64,000 nt of DNA, taken from Heloderma charlesbogerti. Its lineage: Eukaryota; Chordata; Lepidosauria; Squamata; Helodermatidae. How positions within the stretch are numbered: position 1 is the first letter of the stretch; the number at the start of each line of letters is the position of its first letter. The position numbers and the translations under genes are program-made. The notes beneath the pieces were generated by a model. That model saw only the letters and a list, made by a program, of their open reading frames with translations. It was not told the origin of the DNA and made no database searches. Where the stretch lies: contig JANEZZ010000520.1 of NCBI GenBank assembly GCA_026122225.1, positions 620,001 through 684,000 on the forward strand, written 5' to 3'. This document shows, piece after piece, positions 12,672 through 23,220 of the stretch.

Positions 12672-13177
12672 AGGGATGGGTGGATTCCTACCTGCTGCTC
12701 CGGGGGGAATCCACCCACGGGGAGGAGGCGATCCGTTCCTCCTTCTGGAATCCTACAGAGCGAGCTCCATTCCTCGGCAATTCCGCAGAGCCACACGTCG
12801 GCTCCGTATGCCTGCCGAATGGTGATAAGGTCATGACAGCCGCCATTACTGTATCGTTGTTGAATGAATCCAGACGCAAGTGGTGCAGTGGACGCCACTT
12901 GTGGCCGTAAAGCCATAAAGCTCTTAGATTAACCTAAATGCAGCCGTGAATGGCTGCATTTAGGTTAAACTAAGGACTTTACGGCTGCAAGTGGCGTCCA
13001 CTACGCCATTTGCAGCTGTTTTTTCCCATGATAGGCTAGCCATGGACAGGAGCCAGCTCCATAAAATTCCAGAGGGAGGCGGAGGTAAGTGGTGCTGCTC
13101 TGCCTCGGACTCTGGAGGCCGGATTCCTTTGAATCCAGCCTCACTGGGGTCCGTGGTGGATTTCTCTGCCATCCTTA
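12672..13177. mobile_element. hAT-like non-autonomous element in the CR1 3' UTR
   Basis: It begins tagggatggg and ends gccatcctta. It is flanked by tttccaac (12664-12671) and cttccaac (13178-13185), which match at 7 of 8 bases. The interior holds a palindrome around 12950 (gcatttaggttaa against ttaacctaaatgc) and a longer inverted pair built on gtaaag/ctttac and gccatttgcagctg. The CR1 tail resumes directly after the right flank, so the insertion is younger than the CR1. Confidence 0.8.
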
Positions 13178-13266
13178 CTTCCAACCCTACCATTCTATGA
13201 TTCTATGAGTCCAACCCCCTTCCTTGATTAAGGAAGTTGGGGTAGGATATAGCATAGCAGGATGCA

Positions 13267-13632
13267 TGACCATGACTGGATTCACACAACACATGACTGG
13301 GTTCACACAAGGTTGAATATGGGAGTGTAGCTTGTTGAACTATGGGTTGTTGTTGAACTATGGGTTGTTGTTGAACTCTGGGTTATCATGTTGTGTGAAC
13401 CCAGCTGTGCTAACAAACCACAGTTTCTTAGCCATGAATAACCCATGTTTCACAACCCAACAACAAACCATGGGTTCTCTTTATGGCTTGTTTGTGGTTA
13501 GCAAACCATGGTTTGTTAGCAGAGCTAGGTTCACACAACACAACAACCCATGTTTCAACAACAATGTATGGTTCAATAACAGTCCACACTCAGCCTTGAA
13601 TGTGGGTTTTTGTGTTGTGTGATCCCAGCCAA
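13267..13632. repeat. Fold-back MITE with ttcacacaa ends and aacaacc-rich interior
   Basis: The left end (ctggattcacacaacaca, then ctgggttcacacaagg) is complementary to the right end (ttgtgttgtgtgatcccag). The interior alternates tgttgaactatgggttgt-type units with their complement acaacccatgtttcaaca, plus caaaccatggtttg. It has no coding capacity. The double left end may reflect a duplicated terminus. Confidence 0.6.
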
Positions 13633-13916
13633 TAAGTCTACAATTGCAGAACATGGAGCCTGTGAGGTTGGGAAATATTGTTACTGCATTGTAGAAACAG
13701 AAAAGGGAACTGAGGCAAAGAAAGCAATATTAAAAAGCATGATGAAGAAATAGACATTAGACCTTGAAACAAATTTGGGAACCCTCAATAAGGTCACACA
13801 TGCAACTTTCCCATCATTTTCTAATGCCACCTGTTTGGATTGTGTTTTGTTGTTGTTTGAAGGTAACAGCATTCTAAGGACATTTGTCAATAATTGCCAG
13901 ATAAAAAGAAACAGAT

Positions 13917-13938
13917 TTTAATAATAATAATAATAATA
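13917..13938. repeat. (TAA)n microsatellite
   Basis: A short taa/ata run of about seven units. Confidence 0.85.
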
Positions 13939-14087
13939 AGTCAAGAAAATAAAAATCAACATGAGTCCTTTCCTCCCCCACTTCCCACTCACACCGGGGA
14001 AGACCTTTCAAATCAGATCTTAAATGTGCAGTCCAGATACCAAATGAGGCAACATGAAAGCACTATATTTATATATTTGAATTATGA

Positions 14088-14623
14088 CAGGGATGTCACG
14101 AGCGCAGTTTGGGGTTCGGGAATTCGTCGAGCAACCCCCTCCCACGACCCCCAAACTGCGCCTGCCGAGACGCTGTCCTTGTTCACCCCCCGCTCATGCC
14201 TGCTGGCGCTCCAAAGTACTCACTGCAAACCCATTCGGTGAGCGCCGCCATTTTCGCACCTTTGCTTTCTAGGAAAAACAGGAAGTTAAAAAAAAATGCA
14301 CATATCCAAATATGCGAAGTTTGGAGCTAGGAAAGCTAAATAAGCACAATATTAGAGGTATAATCCCTCTAATATTGCACTTATTTAGCTTTCCCAGCTC
14401 CAAACTGAGCATATTTGAATATGCGCATTTTTTTAAGTTCCTGTTTTTCCTAGAAAGCAAAGGCGCGAAAATGGTGGCACTCACCGAACGGGTTCACGGT
14501 GAGTGCTGGAGAATTCACTGAACACGTGGGTGGCTCAAGCACAGGTTCAGGGGGGAAGCAAACAGGGATGCTGCTTTGGCGAGTACACGGAGAACCAAAC
14601 TAAGGTGAGTTCTTACATCCCTA
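14088..14623. mobile_element. hAT-like fold-back element with exact 8-bp target duplication
   Basis: It starts cagggatgtcacgagc and ends gttcttacatcccta. It is flanked by aattatga on both sides (14080-14087 and 14624-14631), an exact match. The middle is a long palindrome centred near 14360. aaaaacaggaagttaaaaaa pairs with its complement near 14440, and tatccaaatatgcgaagtttg pairs with caaactgagcatatttgaat. The centre is taatattagaggtataatcc. Arms are about 135 bp. Confidence 0.85.
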
Positions 14624-14639
14624 AATTATGACAAGATGA

Positions 14640-15970
14640 TGAGGATCATTACTCTGAATGAGTTAAAATCTCCTGGGCCAGATGAACTGCATCCTAGAGT
14701 AATAAAGGAACTGGCAGAAGAACTCTCAGAACCGCTGTCTATTCTCTTTGAGAAATCATGGAGGACGGGGGAAGTGCCAGATGACTGGAGGAGGGCTAAT
14801 GTTGTCCCTATCTTCCAAAAGGGTAAAAAGGAGGAACCTGGGAACTACAGACCAGTCAGTCTGACATCAATCCCTGGGAAAATTCTGGAGCAGATGATAA
14901 AGCAATCCATCTGGAAGCACCTTGAAAACAATGCAGTGATTACTTGAAGCCAACATGGATTTGTCAAAAACAAGTCCTGCCAGACGAATCTGATCTCATT
15001 TTTTGATCAAGTAACCTCCCTTGTAGACCATGGGAATGCTGTAGACATCATATACCTTGACTTCAGCAAAGCTTTCGACAAAGTGCCCCATGATATCCTG
15101 ATGAGCAAACTAGCTCAAAGTGGGCTAGATGAAACAACCATCTGGTGGATCCACAGTTGGCTACAGAATCGGACTCAAAGAGTGCTTATCAATGGGACCT
15201 TCTCAAACCGGGGAGAAGTAACGAGTGGGGTACCGCAGGGCTCAGTCCTGGGCCCAGTGCTCTTCAACATTTGTATTAATGACTTGGAGGAGGAGGTGCA
15301 GGGAATGCTGATCAAATTTGCAGATGACACAAAATTGGGCAGGATAGCTAATACTTTGGAAGACAGAAACAAAATTCAAAGTGATCTGGATAGACTGCAG
15401 CACTGGGCAGAAAACAACAGCATGACATTTAATAGGGATAAATGCCAAGTTCTGCACCTAGGAAAAAGAAACCAAATGCACAGTTACAAGATGGGGGATA
15501 CGTGGCTCAACAACACTACAAGCGAGAAGGATCTTGGAATTGTTGTCGATCACAAGCTGAATATGAGCCAACAATGTGATGTGGCTGCATAAAAGGCCAA
15601 TACTCTTTTGGGCTGCATTAATAGAAGCATAGCTTCTAAATCCTGGGAAGTACTAGTTCCCCTCTACTCAGCACTGGTTAGGCCTCATCTGGAGTACTGT
15701 GTCCAGTTCTGGCCACCACATTTTAAGAAGGATGCAGACAAGCTGGAGAGGGTTCAGAGGAGGGCAACAAAGATTCATAGATTCATAGATTCATAGATTC
15801 ATAGAATAGTAGGGTTGGAAGGGGCCTACAAGGCCATCGAGTCCAACCCCCTGCGCAATGCAGGACACGGAATAGTGGGCTCAAGTTACAGGAAGCCAGA
15901 TTCCGGCCGAACATCAGGAAAAACCTCCTGACTGTTAGAGCAATACAACAATGAAACCAATGACCTAGGG
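14640..15970 (+). pseudogene. CR1 LINE ORF2 fragment (second copy)
   Basis: The frame parallels the CR1 at 10680: LKSPGPDELHPRVIKEL, DWRRANVVPIFQKG, PHDILMSKLAQSGLDETT, SGVPQGSVLGPVLFN, LIKFADDTKLGRIAN and [17 protein letters not shown]. In-frame stops at 14944-14946 (TGA where the other copy has CGA) and at 15590-15592 (TAA) kill it. From 15773 to 15862 the expected thumb-region sequence is replaced by a reversed CR1 3'-end patch. CR1 sequence stops at about 15970 inside the 3' UTR. Confidence 0.88.
15773..15862 (-). mobile_element. Reversed CR1 3'-end patch replacing part of the CR1
   Basis: A short (attcatag)n run leads into tagtagggttggaaggggcc and gagtccaaccccctgc. It then returns to host CR1 at caggacacggaat. 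About 190 bp of host sequence, present in the copy at 10680, is missing. This is a replacement rather than a simple insertion. Confidence 0.7.
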
Positions 15971-16064
15971 ACTGCCAACTGCCCCCCCTCACAGCTAGTG
16001 CAGCCCGGGCCTGCTCGGTGAGCTTCCTTGCTTGCCCTGCCTGCCTGCGAACTGTGCGAGCTGC

Positions 16065-16560
16065 CCCTCTTCCTCACGCCGGCTGTTAAAGGCTGGCATG
16101 GGGAAGGAGGGCTTCAGCACAGCCACCCCCCAGCCTCTCGCCCTGGCCTTCTCTAGAGGAACGGCCTTCTCCCTGGCCTTCGCTAGAGGAGGCCAGGGAG
16201 AGAGTGCTGTGGTGCTCCTGTCAGCCCTCTTCCTCACGCTGGCAGTCAAAGGCCAGCACAGGGAAGGAGGGCCTTGGCGCAGCCACCCCCACCTGCTCTC
16301 CCTGGCCTTCACTAGAGGAACGGACTTCTCCCTGGCCTTCTCTAGAGGAGGCCAGGGAGAGAGTGCTGGGGTGCTCCTGTCACCCCTCTTCCTCACGTTG
16401 GCAGTCAAAGGCCAGCACAGGGAAGGAGGGCCTTGGCGCAGCCACCCCCATTCGCTCTCCCTGGCCTTCACTAGAGGAGGCCAGGACAAGAGTGCTGGGG
16501 TGCTGCCGTTGTCCTTCTTCCTCGCGTCGGCTGTCAAGGGCCGGCGTGGGAAAAAGGGCC
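16065..16560. repeat. Tandem repeat, about 160-bp unit, three to four copies
   Basis: cctcttcctcacg recurs at about 16065, 16225 and 16384, with a diverged form (ccttcttcctcgcg) at about 16513. Spacing is about 160, 159 and 129 bp. Each unit contains aaaggccagcacagggaagg and ccctggccttc...tagagga blocks. The unit is itself partly inverted (ggccttc/gaaggcc-like). Confidence 0.75.
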
Positions 16561-16796
16561 TGGGTGGCCAGCCCCCAGCCTCTCGCCCTGGTCTCCAATG
16601 GGGGGGGGGTGGAGGAGAAGAGGATAGGTGCCTCCTTCTTCCCTCTGTTCCCACCTGCTACAGCAGCAGCAGCAGCAAGGCACAAGCTGGTCGTTTTCCG
16701 TAAGGCCAGGAAAACCTACAGAAAACGACCAGCCTTTCTCGCGCCACCGCTGCTGCATCAAGGATGGGGGAAGGAGGAGAGGCACTGCCTTCTTCC

Positions 16797-17253
16797 TAGG
16801 GGTGTACGAAACCCACTTACTGTTCTGGTCTGGGCGTCCACAGGTGGGGGACAGCAATCCATCCCTCCCCACGGAATCCTGCCCGGAGCCAATCCGCAGC
16901 CAGACTTCTATCTGCTGCCAGGCTGTGGCCGCAAATGGCGTCCAGCGTAGGGGATGCCATTTGCACCCCTGCTCTTTTCGGTGATAGGCTACATAAATAT
17001 TTACGTAGCCTATCACCAAAAAGAGCAGGGACACAAATGGCGTCCCCTATGCCCGACACCATTTGCAGCCGCAGTCCGGGGCAGGGGATAGACAGCTGCA
17101 GCGGAAAGACCCGGACCAGCCGGCAGCAGGTACGATCCGTCCACGGAGGATTTCAGGAGGGGGAGTAGTCCGTTCTGCCACGGACTCTGGGGGGCTGGAT
17201 TCTAAAGAATCCGGCCTCATTGGAGTCAGTGGCAGATTTCTCCGCCATCCCTA
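16797..17253. mobile_element. hAT-like non-autonomous element with exact 8-bp target duplication
   Basis: It starts taggggtgtacgaaaccc and ends tttctccgccatcccta. It is flanked by cttcttcc at 16789-16796 and 17254-17261 (exact). The interior has inverted blocks: gatgccatttgcacccctg against cagggacacaaatggcgtc, enclosing the hairpin ataggctacataaatattta/cgtagcctat (16984-17017). It shares ends and hairpin core with the elements at 38669 and 60284. Confidence 0.85.
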
Positions 17254-17420
17254 CTTCTTCCCCTCTCCTTGCTGTGGGAGCGGGCGCCCGAGCTTTTGCC
17301 TGACTCAGCATGCCGCTAGTCAGGCAAGAAGTCAGGACTGCGAGGTGGTGTCCGGGGGGCCGAACCGGCAACTTCTCGCCAGTCTTCGAGCCCCAGCCGG
17401 ATGCTCGCGACATCCCTAGA

Positions 17421-18900
17421 TGACATCATGAATATCCAGGGCATCTCCCACACTAAACGACCTTTATTCCATGTTTAAATAGATTGGAGATAATGAGCTA
17501 TTAAATCACCTTGCTTGAGTTCTGCTTGAGTTCCCTCCATGAAAAAGGAAAAGCTGCAAGAAGAGGAGTGAGATCAATGAAACATATGGAAGACTAAGGG
17601 GGAGAAGGAGGGGGAAAGGGGACGGGGGAAAGGAAGCACGTGGAAAGGGAGTCTGTTGTGATCCTGCATTTAAAACGAAGCATAAAGCCCTGTTTTAAAT
17701 GAAGATGTTAGGCTGGTGTAGAGATGGTCACAGACAATGGAATGATGTCACTATACTACTTAATGATCCAATTTGGTCTTGTGATATCATTGAGAGTAAA
17801 CAAAGCCAATTGAAAGAAAATGCAAGAGAAGGTAACATAAATGGAATGGAATGGAGTGTCCTGGAAGAAGGCATAGCTAAAGCCCTGAACAGGAATATTC
17901 AATACTGCAACATTTTGTTGAAGGTCTGACTTGTATATATTAATAGCAAGCTCATTCTCCAAGTGTGGTGCCTGTCTTTAAAGAGTACTAAACAGTACTA
18001 TCCATGCACTAGACGGAGGTATCAGGAGGCTTAGAGGAACCCAAGGTTTGTATTTGCAGTAGGGAAAAAAAACTTTAGGAAAAAAAAACATAATGGCAAC
18101 CCCACCCCCACCAAAAACAAAAAAGAAAAGTAGGCCAGAGAGGGCTGATATTGCTCATTAAGCACAGAATGGGGGCAGGGACAGAAAACTAGGGGGAATG
18201 GAGTGGAGTTACTGCTCGACAAAGCTAACATGGGAGTAGTGACCCAGAGGTGAAAGGATTAAGCAAAAGCAAAACAAAATTCCTAGGCTTGCTTCACAGG
18301 TGCACCACACAACCATGTTCAAAGGCAGTTTGGTGTCTGCCTCTCAACCTCTCTAAACACAAACAATTTTATGCATCTTTAAACCATTCCGCATGCCAAC
18401 CCTAATGGGGAAAAATGTTTAAACAAATGTCGCTCAACACTCATAAAGATTTCCCATTAAAACATGGCATGGGAAAAGAAGAGGCATGACAGACTAACTT
18501 TTAAATTGTGCTTCAGAAAGATGCAATACAGGAATGAAAAGAGCCTTCTTTTCACAACAGCCATTCTTGCACTCTCCTCATGGGATGATTGATTTATGGC
18601 CTTTCTCCTTTGTATGTGTCTGTTCTGGTGCCAGCAGGTTGTATTTGTGCTGTAGGTAATAAAGAATACATTAAAGATGGATTTCTTCTCCTAGGAAAAT
18701 ACTGTGGAGATGTGATGTTCTACAACATTTTTTACTTGGTCAACACCAGCAGGAGTACATTCTTTCAACCAAGTGTGATTTGCACAGCCTCACGAAGTGA
18801 GGGTCGGAATGCGCCTCCCAACTTGGCTGGCACATTCGCCATTTTTCTGGATTTCATGCACTTTCTGAGCAGTAGCCTGATGAAAAGGCGTTAAATGCCA
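17421..18900. other. Unclassified non-coding DNA
   Basis: No exon, RNA gene or recognisable transposon end was seen. A purine-rich run lies at about 17560-17650 and A-rich runs at about 18066-18125. Short open frames lack support. Confidence 0.4.
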
Positions 18901-18904
18901 CATT

Positions 18905-19085
18905 TATCTGTAGGTGCAGCATTGTGCTGAGGATGAGATGGCTAGATAGCATCACCGATGCAACGAGTATGAACTTGAGCACACTCCGGGAGAGAGCAGA
19001 GGACATGCTGTGGTCCATGGGGGCACGAAGAGTTGGACATGACTTAACGACTGAACAACTACAACAAATATTTGGGGATAAATAA
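18905..19085 (+). mobile_element. Bov-B (RTE) LINE 3' end
   Basis: gatgagatggctagatagca, tgagcacactccgggagaga and gcacgaagagttggacatga are the 3' end of Bov-B ORF2 and tail. They closely match the ends of the long copies at 32840-33965 (minus) and 47037-50265 (plus). 5'-truncated. Confidence 0.85.
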
Positions 19086-19915
19086 AAGGCCAAATTCTCC
19101 TTGCTTAGCCTATTCCTACAGACATTAACCTTCTGGCATGGGTGACTATCCAACATGATGTGACCATTTAATCTTGCTGAAATCTTGCTTGTCCAAAGTG
19201 CAGACTCAAAGCAGCTTCCCTGGAGGCCAAGAAAGCTCTCCCCTGCCCCACACACACCATGTTGCTTCAGTGCCAGGCCCCTGTCACTCTCCACGGACAC
19301 AGCATTCACTTCACAACAAGCCCTCCAATGCCTCGTGGTGAGGCATTCAGTAACCACTTCTTCCCCAGGCCAGTGCAAATAGCACTCCTCCTAGCCTGCC
19401 CTTTATGAGAGTAGTAGGGGCAGGCCAGAGGCCTGAAGGAGGAGTGGGTCTCCGAGCACATCAGTGGTAGGCACAGGAGGCCACCTTAAAATGAATGCTC
19501 TGGCCTCAATGCATCATGCAAGGAGAGTGGCAACGGTGCAGCACTGAGGCAGTATGGTGAGGAGGAGATGGTAGGGTGGCCATGTGTGCTACTGTACAGA
19601 GGACAGTTCTGTTCTGTCTTCGAAGGCCTGTCCTGTCCAAGGCTGGTTTAAAGATAGAAAACCGTCAGAAGGGAGAACACATAGCATCTCGACAGCAGAT
19701 TGAGCAGGCACACAGGTTGCCTGGTCACAGTCTTCCTCACTAGGCTGAATAGTATATCTATTTAAATTATAGTAAATATTTCTAAATTTGCCTCTCTAGA
19801 TACGTATTAGATTGCCTCTCTAGATACACTTGGGCAGGAGAAATTTACACCACAGAAGGGGTGGGGTGGGGTAAACTGGCCCACAGTTTTCAGTGTCATG
19901 GGACAATTATTGGGT
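19086..19915. other. Unclassified non-coding DNA
   Basis: Nothing supportable was recognised. Mixed composition, no splice-flanked frame and no transposon end. Confidence 0.4.
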
Positions 19916-19921
19916 AATTAA

Positions 19922-20337
19922 GGGCGCAATCCTAACTAGATAGGCAGCCTCCTCCGACCTCGGAGACGACCACCTATCCAAAGCAAGGCAGGAGAGGCAC
20001 GGGGGGATCATTTTTCACTAGACAGCTGCTTTCAGTTGTCTAGCGGTGGGGGCCAGACCGGGAGAGGAAGCTGCACACATTGGATGTGTTGTATGTGCAG
20101 CTCCACAATCCCCGCCCTGGAGCGCCCCCTGGAACACCCCTTTGCAGTTGCTCCGCGCTCCTCTTCCGAGCACAGAGGATGGGGCTTCTCTGCCCTGCCT
20201 CTGAGGCAGCGTGGACAAGGGGGGCATTTGGTTTGCTGGGAACCAACCTCTGAGCATGGGCTCCGAGGTCGGTTCCTGGAAATGAGCATATCCTATGGCC
20301 CTCTAGACAGTGTCTAGTGGCCACAGGATTGCTCCCT
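19922..20337. repeat. Fold-back MITE with agggcgcaatccta ends
   Basis: The left end (agggcgcaatcctaac) pairs with the right end (cacaggattgctccct). Further inverted pairs lie inside: tccgacctcggagac with gctccgaggtcggttc, and cactagacagctg with gacagtgtctag. The ends resemble those of the 115-bp fold-back at 40993. Overlapping open frames on both strands here are palindrome effects. Confidence 0.6.
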
Positions 20338-20945
20338 CAATGACTCAGAGATACAATAATTCTATTCTTCTGAAAAAATGCCTTACAATGACTAACAAAT
20401 TGAAGATGGGTGGTGAAATCTGGTACATATATTAATTAAATGTATTGGTGGCCAAAGAATTAAGAAGCTAGAGTAGTCCCGTGCCTTAATTATAGGTATT
20501 TCCAAAAGAATGAAGGCAAGAGAAGGGTGGATAATAAAATCAGATTTGACCCCTTGATTCAGCAGGACGGTGTAATCTGGGCCTGAAATGCACTAAATGT
20601 CCTTGGAGAAGCAAGGCAGATACTTTAAGACAAGTGTTGGGAAGCAGTTTGGCCCAAGGGCCGCATTCCTTTGTGACTAACCTTTCAGGAGCTGCATGTC
20701 ATTAGTGGGTGGCCCCCCAGAAAAAAAGGGGCCACCCTCACTCTCTGTCTTATACACGCATACATCCACTTTCATATGATACATAGCCATAATACTGGAT
20801 AAAAAGCGGGAAATAATGCTAGAAAAGTGATATACGAAATGTGTAACGTGCCCCAACAGTTATCAGTGCCCTTCAGTACCAGCAAAAAGCACCAGTGTAG
20901 ATCTAGCCTGGAGGACTGTGCCTTGGCCCCCCCAGTTGTCGAACT
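20338..20945. other. Unclassified non-coding DNA
   Basis: No gene or clear repeat boundary. The segment at about 20640-20720 (gtgttgggaagcagtttggc) may be a decayed interspersed repeat. Confidence 0.35.
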
Positions 20946-20949
20946 GTGA

Positions 20950-22050
20950 GGTGCGCAGGGCACAGTTTTGTCCCCAGTGCTATTTAATATCTACGTGAAG
21001 CCACAGGGAGCGGTCACTAGGGGATTGGGGGCAAGGTGTCACCACTCACCAGTATGCTGTGATGATACCCAGCCCTATTCCTCTGTGACATCTGAATCAG
21101 GAGAGGCTGTGCATGTTCTGAACCGGTGCCTGGATGCAGTTACGGGTTGGATGAGGGCTAATAAACTGAAGCTGCATCCTGATAAGACAGAGACTCTGTG
21201 GGTGGGCAGTTCCTAGGTCTGGGAGTTGTGCTGTTTGCCTGTTCTGGATGGGGTTGCACTCCCTCTGAAGGAGCAGGTATGTAATTTCGGGGTGCTCCTG
21301 GATCCATCCTTATCACTGGAGCCCAAGGTGACCTCAGTGGCCGGAGCGCCCATTACCAAGTTCGGTTGGTGCATCAACTATGCCCATTCTTGAATAGGGA
21401 TCGCTAGCCATGGTGATTCATGCACTGGTAACCTTGCGATTAGACTACTATAATGTGCTCTATGTGGGGCTGCCTTTGCATCTGGTTCAGAAGCTGCAGC
21501 TAGTGCAGAATGCAGCAGCTAGGATGATCAGTGGAGCACCGAGCTATTAACATATTAGTTCCATGCTAAAAGAACTGCACTGGCTGCCTATTAGCTACCA
21601 AGCCATGTCCAAGGTTTTGCTGTTGACATTCAAAGCTCTAAAAACTCAGGGCCAGGTTACCTAGCTGAGTGCCTTCCCCTATATACACCAGAGTGACCCC
21701 TCAGATCACCCAAGGAGGCCTCACTGGTTGTTCCATGACCAATCGTGTGTCATCAGGTAATGGTACGTAAGCGGGCCTTCTAGAAGACTCTCCCATGTGT
21801 AATTCGAGAGGCAGAAACTGTGGCAATCTTTAAACGCTGCTTGAAAAATTGTTTGTTCACTCAGGCTTTCCCTGACTTGTTAATAGATCATGACACTGCT
21901 CTGTTTTACTGCATTGTTGTAAGGTTTTCAAGGTATTTGTTGTTTTATACTGGTTTTATATTTATTTTTATATTATATGTGTTTTTATGTAAACTGCTTG
22001 GAAATCCAGGGAGGTCAAGCAGTATAGAAGTCACTTAAATAAATAAATAA
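20950..22050 (+). pseudogene. L2-clade LINE fragment, RT palm to 3' end
   Basis: The plus strand encodes [15 protein letters not shown] (motif B end), a decayed YADD region (CCDDTQPYSS), and AVTGWMRANKLKLHPDKTET. Later fragments are [22 protein letters not shown], then [17 protein letters not shown]. It ends in a 3' UTR with ttaaataaataaataaac and a (CA)n run. Several stops and frameshifts are present. It is the same clade as the copy at 57025-60148 but older. Confidence 0.75.
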
Positions 22051-22066
22051 ACACACACACACACAG
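22049..22066. repeat. (CA)n microsatellite at an L2 tail
   Basis: A short ca run follows the aaataaataaac tail of the L2 fragment. Confidence 0.8.
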
Positions 22067-22069
22067 TGC

Positions 22070-23150
22070 AGCAATTAGACTTGAAAAAATGCCTTTCTTT
22101 GGCACCAACAGAAAGCTTTTTCAAGGCCAATTGCCTTGTATGGCTGATTTGGAGACTGCGGCATTCAGTGTGGTGAGGGTTAACACCTTTCTCTCCAGCT
22201 GTGCCCCTCCCAGTTGCCACTCATGCTGCAATTCAGCTTGGAAAAAAGACTTCCATTGGCTATGCGGGGCAGGGGGGTGGGGGCGGGGGCAGGGTAGGGA
22301 AAGGTACAGGCTGCTGGTTGGTTGCCCCCGCTTTAAGAGAAGTGTGTGCTGTAGGGACACCATAGTAGATACCACAGTAGATCAAAAACACTTTGGAAGA
22401 ACATGGCATTTATTCATGATTGGTGCGGGGAAATAAAACTATATTGCAGAACCAAAGGTTATCAAAAGATAACCCTAGAAGAGGTCTGCGTATGTGAGAA
22501 GCTACTTTAACACTGCTCACTATGTGTGGATTGAACCTGAAGTGTCCAACTGTGGTGTGTGAAGGGCTTGGGGCTGCTTCACATCTTACAGGCAAACCCA
22601 ATCTCCTGTTGGTACACCATGTGTCTCTGCAGTGGCCACCATTACCTATGGAAGGGAAGATGCTAGAGTTCCACAATGGGCTATGGTTCCCTGGAATGTG
22701 CTCCCTCCACCTCCTTACATAGGTGTTCACAATGGAGCGGAGGCACACAGTGGACAAAGAAGGAACCCTTCTTTCTAATGATAAGTGAAGTTGACATCAG
22801 TGGAAACAGTCAACAAACAGTGGCGATCCTGAGTGGTGTGGGAAGCTGAGAACAAGGAACAGAGAGTGCGTGAAATGGTTTAATCAAGCTATCTGAAATT
22901 ACATAGTTGCTTGTACTGCGGTGATTTGAAGTCTGAGACTCCATAGATTTTCCAGATTATATTAACAAAGAATGTGCCCCATATCCAGAGAATGAGGAAG
23001 TATGTATTTTAAACACTGGGGACTGCATTTCATCAGCTTTTATAGTTATTAAATAACTAGCAATTATTATAGGTCACTGCTGGCTAGCTGTGTAGCCCTT
23101 CTGCCACATGCTTGTGTACAGGCAATTAAAAGGCCCTAATTCTATTGTAG
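22070..23150. other. Unclassified non-coding DNA
   Basis: No exon or repeat was recognised with confidence. A G-rich block lies at about 22262-22300. Confidence 0.35.
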
Positions 23151-23154
23151 GACA

Positions 23155-23220
23155 GGAAGGCCTGGCGTGCTATGGTCCATGGGGTCACGAAGAGTCGGAC
23201 ACAACTGAACAACAACAAAT
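23155..23220 (+). mobile_element. Bov-B-type 3' tail
   Basis: ggcctggcgtgctatggtcc and ggggtcacgaagagtcggac followed by aactgaacaacaacaaa is the terminal tail shared by Bov-B LINEs and SINEs that borrow it. Only about 65 bp remain, so which of the two it came from cannot be told. Confidence 0.8.

Larger units (their letters stand above)
10680..13207 (+). pseudogene. CR1 LINE ORF2, interrupted by two insertions
   Basis: The plus strand encodes the CR1 lead-in GFFSYVHSKRQRKE, then FKSPGPDELHPGVIKELAEE. An in-frame TAG at 11039-11041 follows. After a nested insertion (11072-11272) come the RT motifs YRPVSLTPIPGKILEQ, FSKAFDKVPHDIL (motif A), SGVPQGLVLGPVLFN (motif B) and LIKFADDTKLG (motif C, F-ADD). 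The thumb and C-terminus follow: [32 protein letters not shown] and [20 protein letters not shown]. The 3' UTR is split by a hAT-like element (12672-13177) and ends in the CR1 attctatgattctatga tail at 13191-13207. It is 5'-truncated. The in-frame stop and insertions make it non-functional. Confidence 0.9.
15971..17420. other. G+C-rich composite repeat region
   Basis: The right end (ctcgcgacatccctag, about 17407-17417) looks like a hAT-like terminus. No matching left end or target duplication was found. Inside lie a tandem repeat (16065-16560) and a complete nested hAT-like element (16797-17253). Long open frames on both strands here (up to about 250 codons) are proline/serine-rich products of G+C-rich repeats, with no recognisable domain. 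Confidence 0.5.

Noticed and set aside
16032..16950. Open frames of 219-248 codons on both strands
   Set aside because: They overlap on opposite strands in a G+C-rich tandem repeat and nested transposon, are Pro/Ser/Arg-rich, and show no domain or splice context.
15960..17420. A single outer hAT-like element spanning this region
   Set aside because: A right end is plausible at about 17417, but no matching left end or target duplication was found at the CR1 break.
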